Of a stretch of DNA of 40,000 bases, positions 18,268 to 40,000 are shown piece after piece. The translations under genes were made by a program, and so were the position numbers. The first letter of the stretch is position 1. Each line of letters starts with the position of its first letter. Source of the DNA: Leptospira weilii (GTDB taxonomy: Bacteria; Spirochaetota; Leptospiria; Leptospirales; Leptospiraceae); contig NZ_CP040840.1 of assembly GCF_006874765.1 (NCBI RefSeq), forward strand, positions 3,265,001 to 3,305,000, in the 5' to 3' direction. The notes under the pieces are model-generated. The model saw only the letters and a program-made list of their open reading frames with translations. It did no database searches and was not told where the DNA came from.

Positions 18268-18361
18268 TACTGATCCCTATAAAATAGAGTACCGTTAATT
18301 TGGGCACAAATCCCATGTTTCAATGCAGAATTTTAGACACTCTGTTATGTAGAGATGAGTA
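18268..18361 (+). repeat. Family A miniature inverted-repeat element, copy 8, inside IS5 transposase
   Basis: The element is 90 bp (18270-18359) with TA at 18268-18269 and 18360-18361. Removing the element and one TA joins GKRG to KRHILVD in frame as RGIKRHILVD, the expected transposase sequence. This fixes the element's exact ends and its TA target duplication. It differs from copy 3 at one base. Confidence 0.95.
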
Positions 18362-18517
18362 AAAGGCATATTCTCGTCGATAGGCGTGGAGCACAATTGT
18401 AGCCTTTGTAATCGCTTCTGCTGAAACTCATGATTTTAAATTATTATTTCCTAATTTAGTAAAATTTAGAATATTGCGAGATTTTCAATTTTTGAAGCCG
18501 AAAATTATTTCTTTAGA

Positions 18518-18685
18518 TACTACTCGAACGCAAGAATAGAATACTATGAAAAAATTATTTCGAATATTGGAATATTAATTTAAAAAGTCCGGATTTCCCG
18601 ATTTGACTTGATTTTTGAGAACCGCTGTGCTTTTGCAAAACCGACCGTTTATTTTAGAGTATCGTTTTCAATCGTCCGAGTAGTA
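18518..18685 (+). repeat. Family B miniature inverted-repeat element, copy 1, inside IS5 transposase
   Basis: The element is 164 bp (18520-18683) flanked by TA at 18518-18519 and 18684-18685. Ends are CTACTCGAACG and CGTCCGAGTAG. Removing the element and one TA restores LDKAYSTNAI, the conserved IS5 DDE motif. It is unrelated in sequence to family A apart from the TA target. Confidence 0.92.
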
Positions 18686-18960
18686 AAGCTTATTCAACTA
18701 ACGCGATTAAAAGTAAGTTAAAAAAGGATAAAATTAAGTATCGAATTCCAAATAAGAAGAACGCTAAAAAACCAGAAAGATTACTCCCTTAAAACCTTTT
18801 AGATGGACTGTTGAACGCAACGCACTTTTGCTTGGTTTAATGCTTTTAGGGGAATAAAAACTTGTTGGGAATTCAAGCTCCAAAATTACACCGCATTATT
18901 TCAACTCGTATCCGCTCTTATTTTATTTAGGATGTCGCGGAGATAGGTTTTGGGACACGA

Positions 18961-19010
18961 TCTAACGCGATTAAGAGTAAATTAAAATTAGGTATTGTGA
19001 ATTTTACGTA
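18961..19010 (+). repeat. Second fragment of IS5 transposase sequence
   Basis: TCTAACGCGATTAAGAGTAA and following bases repeat the internal transposase segment at about 18697-18740 (ACTAACGCGATTAAAAGTAA). It is directly adjacent to the right end of the IS, so it is a remnant of another copy or a local duplication. Confidence 0.6.
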
Positions 19011-19028
19011 AGTCTCTTAAAGAGAAAA

Positions 19029-19988
19029 TCAAAATCGGATGACCACTCCACCCGAAATTTCTTTAATTTCCTTATCCCGGAAGGAAACGTTTACGTTGGG
19101 TACAACTTCCCAATTTTCAAAAGTATATCCTAAGAAAGCGTCCAAAATTAAAACGAAAACAAAAGCGGAAACGTACCCTTGCTTCTCATGCTGATAACGT
19201 CCTTTCTCCAGCACTTGACCGTCGTTCAGAACGACTTTCGAAGAATTCGAAATGATACTGTATGGAGCGGTAATATTTATCAGATTTCGGTCGTTCGACA
19301 CGAAGGCAATCAGTTCAATCAGGTCGAGCGGCGTAGGCGCTGTATTTCTATTTGTTTCCAAAGCGGATTTTACGGGACTCAAATATACGTAACTTCTTTC
19401 GGCGAGATAAAGTTCCGTAAGTATCAAAAGAAAACCCAATCCTTTTAAAGCATAAGAATCGTTTCGAAGTAATCGGGACCATCCGGGAATTAGTCCCTCA
19501 GCGAAAATTTTAATCCCCGATTTTTTGGCTGAGGGAATTTTTTTGTCCGGACTTGTCTCTAAATCGGGAACCGTTTTGACCGCTTCGGACTTTTCAGTTT
19601 GACGCATTTCTTCCGGATTCAAACTGGACGGCTTTTTGATTACCTCGGGTTTTTTAATTTGATTCGGCGGATAATTAGAGATAAAAACTTTCTGGACTTC
19701 CGCAAGAGAAATTCTCTCCACTTTACCGCTTTTATGTGTGATTTCAAAACCATTGGAGACGGTTTTGACTTCCACATTCACGATTTTCCTCCCATTTTTA
19801 AGTAAGATCGATTTCGCGTCCAGATTCGTAAAAAAACAAATCGATACGAAAGATAAAACGTATAACAACATTCCATTGAGTTTAGGAAGTGACGCTTTTG
19901 CGGAAAGATCCGTAATTTTGCAAATTCTTTCAATGGAAAAATAAGGTTTAAGGTTAAATCGTAAAAATTTTTGATTCGATAACGGCAT
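19029..19988 (-). CDS. Secreted or membrane protein of unknown function, divergent from ECF sigma gene
   Basis: Up to 319 residues. The likely functional start is the methionine at codon 40 (base 19871), which begins a typical signal peptide ([19 protein letters not shown]). The upstream ATG at 19988 has no better ribosome binding site, so the start is unsure. The mature N-terminus has a beta motif, [20 protein letters not shown] then [16 protein letters not shown], like that ending the neighbouring FecR-like protein. A Lys/Pro/Glu-rich linker follows, then a region with two hydrophobic segments ([15 protein letters not shown] and [16 protein letters not shown]) and a beta-like end. I do not recognise the family. 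Divergent placement 60 bases from the sigma gene suggests shared regulation. Confidence 0.7.
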   Translation of the reverse strand: MPLSNQKFLRFNLKPYFSIERICKITDLSAKASLPKLNGMLLYVLSFVSICFFTNLDAKSILLKNGRKIVNVEVKTVSNGFEITHKSGKVERISLAEVQKVFISNYPPNQIKKPEVIKKPSSLNPEEMRQTEKSEAVKTVPDLETSPDKKIPSAKKSGIKIFAEGLIPGWSRLLRNDSYALKGLGFLLILTELYLAERSYVYLSPVKSALETNRNTAPTPLDLIELIAFVSNDRNLINITAPYSIISNSSKVVLNDGQVLEKGRYQHEKQGYVSAFVFVLILDAFLGYTFENWEVVPNVNVSFRDKEIKEISGGVVIRF

Positions 19989-20591
<603 letters not shown>

Positions 20592-20601
20592 GAGACAAAA
20601 G

Positions 20602-21977
<1,376 letters not shown>

Positions 21978-22163
21978 ATGGTGAAAGAACAACAAATAAA
22001 ACATAATGAGGTTCAGATCAAAAAATTCATCAATAAACTCAAATCGGAATGGAACGAGATCCATTGTTGTTACGAGGCAGGAGTAACCGGCTACTCGCTT
22101 TACACATATTTGAGTTCTTTAAGGGTGAATTGCACACTGGTAACACCCGGAAAGATCCATAAC
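21978..22163 (+). pseudogene. IS110-family transposase fragment
   Basis: The frame reads [20 protein letters not shown] then [17 protein letters not shown], matching the DEDD-type IS110 transposase segment usually read as YEAGPTGYxLYRxL and VVAPSLIPR. Just after PGKI the sequence turns into the dispersed repeat that starts at about 22170, so the gene is truncated there. The first part is also frame-broken. It is an inactive relic. Confidence 0.65.
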
Positions 22164-22169
22164 CAACCA

Positions 22170-22495
<326 letters not shown>

Positions 22496-22514
22496 GGGCG
22501 CCGTTCGATGAGAT

Positions 22515-22607
22515 TATTAATCCTTATAAAATAGAATACCGTTAATTTGAACACAAATCCGCGTTTAGACGCAGAATTTTGGACACTCTATTATGTAGAG
22601 ATTAAGA
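22515..22607 (+). repeat. Family A miniature inverted-repeat element, copy 9
   Basis: The element is about 89 bp (22517-22605). Ends are TTAATCCTTATAAAATAGAA and CTCTATTATGTAGAGATTAA, so the outer bases changed together and still pair (TTAAT / ATTAA). TA is present on the left; the right side reads GA, so one copy of the duplication is lost. Confidence 0.75.
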
Positions 22608-22618
22608 AGAGCAAGCTC

Positions 22619-23095
<477 letters not shown>

Positions 23096-23527
23096 CTTTT
23101 CCCCCGAGTTTGAATGTATGATTGGATTTTTTAAACATCAGCCAAAATCACAGGCTCTTTGAAACGGCCGTGACTGACAACCTCTTAAAATTGGTGTGTC
23201 TCATTATCTGCGTCGTTTTACAATCCTCGTTGATTTTTTTTATTCTGCCCTTTTGTTTTAACGGACAAAAAGCTTTCGTTTTCAAAGAGCGCGCGCCCAA
23301 CAACAGAATGTCCATTGGAATTTGGACCTCAATTTCACTTCGGTACTTTCGTGATTTCAGACAGATACGTTACGCATTTGCAAAGTAATTCAAAAACAAT
23401 GATCTCGGTCAGAACAATTATAAAACCATGTCCGATTATTTTTTCATAACTTCGTTCGGACTCTTCATTCGTTTCCTTTCTTTAAGTGTGGATTTATAAC
23501 GAAGATGAGCTTTATTTCGTTGTTCAT

Positions 23528-23699
23528 TCTACTACTCGGACGCTTGAAAATGATACTCGAAAATAAGCGGTCGGTTTTGCAAAAGTACAGCGGTTCTCAA
23601 AAATTAAGTCAAATCGGGAAATCCCGACTTTTTAAAGGAAGATTCTAATTTTCGAAATAAGTTTGTCATAGTATTCTATTCGTGCGTTCGAGTAGTAAT
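23528..23699 (-). repeat. Family B miniature inverted-repeat element, copy 2
   Basis: The core (23532-23695) is 164 bp, the same length as copy 1 but in inverted orientation. TA flanks it at 23530-23531 and 23696-23697. Ends are CTACTCGGACG and CGTTCGAGTAG. Shared interior pieces include GACCG...TTTTGCAAAA, GAGAACCGCTGT (inverted here) and CGGGATTTCCCG-like sequence. Confidence 0.88.
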
Positions 23700-23786
23700 T
23701 TCTCTTTGTCAAAATAATACTTTAAAATTTTAGAATATTTGAAATCGATTCTTACCTTTCAAGAAATATTTGCGGGATCCAATTTC

Positions 23787-23944
23787 CTATTTCAACATCC
23801 GATACGTCACGAATTTCTCATCCATACCTTTCACGATGATCCGCAATTTCAGGGTATCAAAGAGAAGGAGGTGGCTTTTTTCGGTTGCAGTTCAAAGGAC
23901 AACATCGCAATCGTCAGAATGGTCAAAACTCTATATTTTTTCAT
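23787..23944 (-). pseudogene. Possible broken small secreted-protein gene
   Basis: From ATG at 23944 the minus strand reads a signal-peptide-like start (MKKYRVLTILTIAMLSFELQ), then stops after 31 codons. A one-base shift continues as DTLKLRIIVKGMDEKFVTYR and stops at 23787. This suggests a short gene broken by one frameshift. There is no ribosome binding site and no homologue known to me. Confidence 0.3.
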
Positions 23945-24063
23945 CGCGGTTCTTAACGTAAAAATTGAAAAAATCCGATTCCTCATAAAACAGGAACGAA
24001 TTTAAACTCTTTGATTGATAAATTTATCTTTCCCAAATCAATCAATCGAATTAATCAGGTCGT

Positions 24064-24414
<351 letters not shown>

Positions 24415-24457
24415 TCTAAAATCCGGCGGTTCGTTTTAGAAAAAGGACCAATTTCTT

Positions 24458-24906
24458 ATGTGGACAAGAATCAAATCTTGGATTCGAAAAATCAAATCCC
24501 GGATCGCACTTTTGCTGATCGTTCTGAAACTTTTCGTATACGGTTGCGAGGAAAAGAATACGGAGGACCCGGCCGCGGCCTATCTCTATTGGTCAGGGAT
24601 CGAACGATGCCGAATGATTTGGAACTCATTCACGGTAAATATTGGGAATCCGCGCACTGGAGCCACGAACACATTTTGTTTTTAGAACTGAAAGCCCCTC
24701 TTCCTTGGAGAGAGGAATTCAAACGGCTGAATCATCTGATCGAAGTCAAACCGGATGGGGGCCTACCCTCCGAAAACGCGCCCAAGTGGTTTAGACCTCC
24801 CAAATATTATAAAGTTCTAATTTCCAATACGGAACACGGCCAGGGTTCCGTTTATTATGAAAACCAAAAAACCGGTCATATATTTCTCTACGACGTTCAA
24901 CTTTAA
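24458..24906 (+). pseudogene. Lipoprotein gene with apparent frameshift
   Basis: Two overlapping frames seem to be halves of one gene. The frame from ATG 24458 gives a lipoprotein signal peptide (IALLLIVLKLFVYGC) and EEKNTEDPAAAYLYWSGIE, then runs to a stop at 24685 with unlikely sequence. The frame one step over (GTG 24460, 149 codons to 24906) has an implausible start but a convincing body from about codon 50: MPNDLELIHGKYWESAHWSH, LELKAPLPWREEFKRLNHLI, and YYENQKTGHIFLYDV. A one-base change at about 24570-24615 would join signal peptide and body. It is either a true pseudogene or a sequencing error. The function of the protein is unknown. Confidence 0.6.
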
Positions 24907-24956
24907 AAACAAGAATCTTGATTTTCCCGCGCCAGCGATCGGAACGACGCGGAACG

Positions 24957-25023
24957 CGGCCGCTTGCGGCCGAAGCGAAGCGTAAGTCGCGGAAGAGCGC
25001 GGTCCTTCCGATTCATCGGAAGG
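24957..25023. terminator. GC-rich palindromes between converging genes
   Basis: CGGCCGCTTGCGGCCG (24957-24972) and CCTTCCGATTCATCGGAAGG (25004-25023) are two strong palindromes in a GC-rich island between the converging lipoprotein gene and nuoN. They could terminate both transcripts. The base composition differs sharply from the AT-rich surroundings. Confidence 0.5.
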
Positions 25024-25068
25024 AGGCGCTCGAATCTTTTATCCAATCGATTCGGGAAGTAGAAGTTT

Positions 25069-30249
<5,181 letters not shown>

Positions 30250-30260
30250 GTTTTCTATTC

Positions 30261-30577
<317 letters not shown>

Positions 30578-30581
<4 letters not shown>

Positions 30582-31252
30582 AACTTTCCTCCTTCCGTTT
30601 CTTTTCCCAAATTCTTTTTTCCGAGCACGACTGCGCCTAAAACGGCGGCGAGCAGCAATACGGAGATCAGTTCAAAAGGGAGAAGATATCGTAAAAACAT
30701 AGCGCTTCCGACCACCGCGGTGTTTCCCTCGGCTTTCACCAGTGAAGGAGGCCTGATCGATAATCCTTTACTTTTATACTCCTCAGATTCCTTATACTCC
30801 AGCCGCCGAGGATGGATCGCAAAAGAATAATCCACAGATCTTCCGTCCTGAGTTTTCGTATATCCGATTCTCGGAGAACTTTCCGACGGAATTCCGTCCT
30901 GAACCGCCGTCACGAGTAGGATTCCGAGGAACATTACTAATCCCAAATATAACAATTTCTTAATTGGTTTTTCAAAGATGAAAAACTGGGGGGCGTCGTC
31001 TCGGAGAGACAAAAGCATCAATACGAACACGACCAAAACCATGATCGCCCCCGCATACACGAGAAGCTGCATCGTGGCGATAAAAACCGCGTTCATCACG
31101 GCGTAGATCGCGGCGAGCGAGAAAAAACTCAATACGAGCAGAACCGCGGCGGTGATCGCGTTCGGATGAAAGATCACTCCGAGAGAACTGAGTATCATCA
31201 CCGAAGCGAACAAAAAAAACAGAAGTAGCTGAGGTTGTTCTGTAAATGGCAT
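30578..31252 (-). CDS. nuoJ: NADH-quinone oxidoreductase subunit J
   Basis: A membrane subunit of complex I. 224 residues with five helices. Seen: [20 protein letters not shown] and [19 protein letters not shown], the conserved helix 3 pattern with the pi-bulge region. Between helices 4 and 5 is a hydrophilic loop of about 65 residues (about 130-185, with [20 protein letters not shown]) that is longer than in E. coli. Neighbours overlap or nearly touch (13-base gap to nuoH). Confidence 0.94.
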
Positions 31253-31265
31253 ATTTCTTATATTC

Positions 31266-33637
<2,372 letters not shown>

Positions 33638-33652
33638 AAGGGTTTCCTTTTG

Positions 33653-35349
<1,697 letters not shown>

Positions 35350-35350
35350 A

Positions 35351-36812
<1,462 letters not shown>

Positions 36813-36877
36813 TGAAATCGTATAAGCTGGCATTTTGTTTACCACATGCTACTATTAGAACCGGATTCATAGCATCA

Positions 36878-36908
36878 ATTACACTCTCGTTTGTATATAA
36901 CCTGTCAA
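36878..36908 (-). promoter_or_regulatory. Possible promoter of the nuo operon
   Basis: On the minus strand TTGACA (36903-36908) is followed, 19 bases on, by TGTAAT (36878-36883), about 65 bases before the nuoA ATG. The spacing is slightly long, so this is tentative. Confidence 0.4.
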
Positions 36909-37318
36909 CCTGAAATTCAAACGGATTGTTTTTTGGATCGAATGTTTCCGCACCATTCCCCAGAACGGAAGCACTTCCGCTTGATCTAAGATTCGACCCT
37001 AAGAAGAAAAAATTCTCCATAAAAAATACAAGAACCTCCAAGACAAAACCAAATCGAAACGAGCAAGAGCCACCCCAAAGAAAATCAAGTATTCTCAAGC
37101 GAAAACGATTGCAGGAGTTTTAAAAAGCACAACGTTTTTAGTTTTGCGGTTTGTATCTTTTCGTAATAGAAATCGAAGTCGGGATATATCTCTTCCGAGT
37201 CCGCCCTTTATGATAGATTGGAAATATCCTAAATTGGGATTTCGATCCGAGGCCAAAAATCTCAAACCTCATTGATAAAAAACGAATAGACAAATGATAT
37301 ATCTGGCAACTGGTAGTA
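36909..37318. other. Divergent intergenic region between nuoA and lipoprotein gene
   Basis: No gene supported. It is AT-rich, has no family A or B element, and should carry promoters for both directions. Confidence 0.45.
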
Positions 37319-37977
<659 letters not shown>

Positions 37978-37987
37978 GGAGAAAAGC

Positions 37988-38452
<465 letters not shown>

Positions 38453-38481
38453 TAGAAAAATATTCTAAAATTAGGTAAAAT

Positions 38482-38940
<459 letters not shown>

Positions 38941-38948
38941 ATCGTCCC

Positions 38949-39368
38949 ATGCTTTTTATTCAAATCGCCTCCTGGACTTCCAGTTTGATTTTATTCGCCC
39001 TTTCCGGAATTCATTTTTATTGGGTGGTGAAAGGAAAAATTGGAACCAATAATCGGGTTATTCCGGAAATACAAGGCAAACCGGCATTTCAACCCGGAAG
39101 GTTTGCCACCGCAATAGTAGGAATCCTTTTATTATTAGCGGCCTTATTTCCGATCGGTCTACAGGTTTCATTCGGAATTTTCCGATACGTTTTTCAATAC
39201 GGAACGTACTTTTTATCCGCGACGTTTTTACTCAGAGCAATCGGAGATTTTCGACTTCTCGGCTTTTTCAAAAAGATTCGAGATACGAAATTTGCAAAAA
39301 ACGACACCGCTTATTATTCTCCTCTTTGTCTTCTACTTTCCGTCCTTTTGTTCGTTTCCACACTCTAA
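38949..39368 (+). CDS. DUF3995-family membrane protein
   Basis: 139 residues with four hydrophobic helices. Family pattern: [20 protein letters not shown] (after helix 1), helix 2 [19 protein letters not shown], helix 3 [20 protein letters not shown], then [20 protein letters not shown], then [17 protein letters not shown]. The RAIGDFR...GFFKK and YSPLCL signatures are typical of the DUF3995 family. The function is unknown. It starts 8 bases after the MarR stop, so it is in the same transcript. Confidence 0.88.
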   Translation: MLFIQIASWTSSLILFALSGIHFYWVVKGKIGTNNRVIPEIQGKPAFQPGRFATAIVGILLLLAALFPIGLQVSFGIFRYVFQYGTYFLSATFLLRAIGDFRLLGFFKKIRDTKFAKNDTAYYSPLCLLLSVLLFVSTL

Positions 39369-39454
39369 ATCAAATAGAGAGGCCTTAAAGCGATCTTCAA
39401 TTTATTCTCGCTTGGGATATAGAAAATTCTACTCGAATATAGTCATAACCAACC

Positions 39455-39710
39455 CCACAAATTAAAAAGGATTTTGGGATAATGAGGATCAAAAACTGAT
39501 ATTTTTCAAGTGTTCCGACAAGAATGATACTTTTTACTTGCAAAAAGTATCATTTTCTGATAGAGAAAAATTTCCCGAACCTTCCACCCAAAAATAAGGG
39601 ACACTCAGGCACAACGCTTCCTTAAGGGGCGCGTTGTGGGAACTAAGTTTCACAGAGGATTTTGTCGTAATTCCGACAGATTTTTATCTTCGGAGCCAAA
39701 TACTTGTGGG
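39455..39710 (-). repeat. Dispersed ~300-bp repeat, copy 2
   Basis: Inverted relative to 22170-22495 and lacking the extra ~65-base module. It contains a 13-bp perfect hairpin at 39523-39554 (AATGATACTTTTT / AAAAAGTATCATT, loop ACTTGC), which is eroded in copy 1. It lies between convergent genes. Confidence 0.8.
39523..39554. terminator. Hairpin inside dispersed repeat, between converging genes
   Basis: A 13-bp perfect stem with a 6-base loop and T-rich/A-rich arms, placed between the converging DUF3995 and GNAT genes. It could act as a bidirectional terminator. Confidence 0.5.
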
Positions 39711-39766
39711 GTTATGGAATATAACTTTTTACAAATGGAGCCGATCTTCTTTCAAAAGCAAATCCA

Positions 39767-40000
39767 TCATAAATCCTTAGATTCCATCCACTCCGAATGC
39801 GTGATTTGGTAAAGAACGTGTTCGGATAAACTATGTTCATTGGGAAGTTCCGGGTGCTGGAACAAGCCAATTTCCCTAAGTCCAATTCTTTTCATAACCG
39901 ACCTAGAACGTGCATTTTTAACGGAAGTGAAAGAAACCACCTTTGAAAGTTTGAATTGTTCGAATCCATATCGTAGGCAAAAAGATGCGGCCTCGGTCGC
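39767..40000 (-). CDS. GNAT-family acetyltransferase, 3' part only
   Basis: The minus strand is open from the window edge (40000) to a TGA at 39767-39769, giving the last 77 residues of a protein. It reads ATEAASFCLRYGFEQFKLSK, then VVSFTSVKNARSRSVMKRIG and LREIGLFQHPELPNEHSL. This is the C-terminal half of a RimJ/RimL-type N-acetyltransferase: the family's ENxxSxxVxxKLG pattern appears as KNARSRSVMKRIG. It is missed by simple scans because its start lies outside the window. The substrate is unknown. Confidence 0.85.
   Translation of the reverse strand, partial: ATEAASFCLRYGFEQFKLSKVVSFTSVKNARSRSVMKRIGLREIGLFQHPELPNEHSLSEHVLYQITHSEWMESKDL

Larger units (their letters stand above)
17858..18944 (+). 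pseudogene. IS5-family transposase, broken by two miniature elements and frameshifts
   Basis: The N-terminal part (17858 to about 18267) reads an IS5-type helix-turn-helix region (GGRPRVEDRKVMAAIFYRVR, TGVQWRYIPSIFGSKSTLHR) and the first DDE aspartate region (MAADGSFAKAPKGG, then NPTDRGKRG). A family A element interrupts the gene right after GKRG. The frame resumes as KRHILVDRRGA, shifts by one base near 18397, continues as AFVIASAETHD and KIISLD, is cut by a family B element, resumes as KAYSTNAIKSKLKK, and ends in shifted frame with RWTVER and AFRGIKTCWEF, then MSRR and a stop. LDKAY is the second DDE aspartate region of the family. The start at TTG 17858 is uncertain. Clearly non-functional. 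Confidence 0.9.
17828..18960 (+). mobile_element. IS5-family insertion sequence, inactivated
   Basis: The ends carry an inverted GTCCCAAAACC (17835-17845) and GGTTTTGGGAC (18946-18956), with partly matching outer bases. The transposase inside is interrupted by a family A element and a family B element and carries several frameshifts. Without the two insertions and their TA duplications the element would be about 875 bp, a normal size for IS5-group elements. The exact outer ends are uncertain. Confidence 0.75.
23096..24063. other. Intergenic region with repeats and gene relics
   Basis: No supported intact gene. It holds a family B element (23530-23697) and a possible broken minus-strand gene (23787-23944). 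The rest (23096-23530) shows no gene I can support. Confidence 0.55.
39369..39766. other. Intergenic region holding dispersed ~300-bp repeat
   Basis: No gene. Most of it is the inverted copy of the repeat at 22170-22495. Confidence 0.6.

Noticed and set aside
23739..24005. 88-codon plus-strand frame
   Set aside because: No ribosome binding site and unlikely sequence. The minus strand at the same place shows a more plausible, broken small gene.

Overview
The window looks like chromosome of a pathogenic-clade Leptospira. The reasons are a complete spirochaete-style gene set, lipoproteins with relaxed lipoboxes (Cys preceded by R, G, N or Q), a sphingomyelinase-family lipoprotein, an M9 (ColA-type) collagenase lipoprotein, and AT-rich intergenic DNA full of small dispersed repeats. 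By eye the base composition fits the L. santarosai / L. weilii / L. borgpetersenii group better than L. interrogans, but I cannot fix the species.

Layout. 1-1914: the end of an unrecognised gene, then prfB without the usual frameshift. 1915-5570: a sphingomyelinase-like lipoprotein gene with a long 15-bp tandem repeat, bracketed by inverted copies of a ~90-bp miniature element (family A here). 5925-13019: mostly single plus-strand genes separated by repeat-filled gaps. They are thiM, a host-attachment-family protein, a glycerol-kinase-like FGGY kinase, a membrane-anchored alpha/beta hydrolase, a TfoX-type domain with a histone-H1-like tail (minus strand), and a possible globin-fold protein. 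13580-17116 (minus): an M9 collagenase lipoprotein followed by a small lipoprotein. 17200-18990: a repeat island holding an IS5-family element broken by two unrelated miniature elements. 19029-21669: an ECF sigma factor with a FecR-like anti-sigma factor, divergent from a secreted protein with a related beta motif. 21978-25068: an IS110 remnant, repeats, small hypothetical genes and a frameshifted lipoprotein gene.

25069-36812 (minus) is a tight respiratory complex I operon, nuoA-B-C-D-E-F-H-J-K-L-M-N. Most junctions overlap by 1-10 bases or are only a few bases apart. nuoG and nuoI are absent, and the nuoF/nuoH overlap leaves no room for them. 37319-39368 (plus) holds a lipoprotein gene, then a compact maoC - marR - DUF3995 group. 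The window ends in the 3' part of a minus-strand GNAT acetyltransferase gene.

The most notable non-genic signal is several families of miniature inverted-repeat elements with TA target duplications. Family A has nine copies and family B has two. At the IS5 copy, removing each element plus one TA restores the transposase reading frame, including its conserved LDKAY motif. This is direct internal evidence for precise TA-targeted insertion, as expected of elements moved by a Tc1/mariner-IS630-type transposase; no such transposase is in the window. A further ~300-bp dispersed repeat occurs in opposite orientations at about 22170-22495 and 39455-39710.
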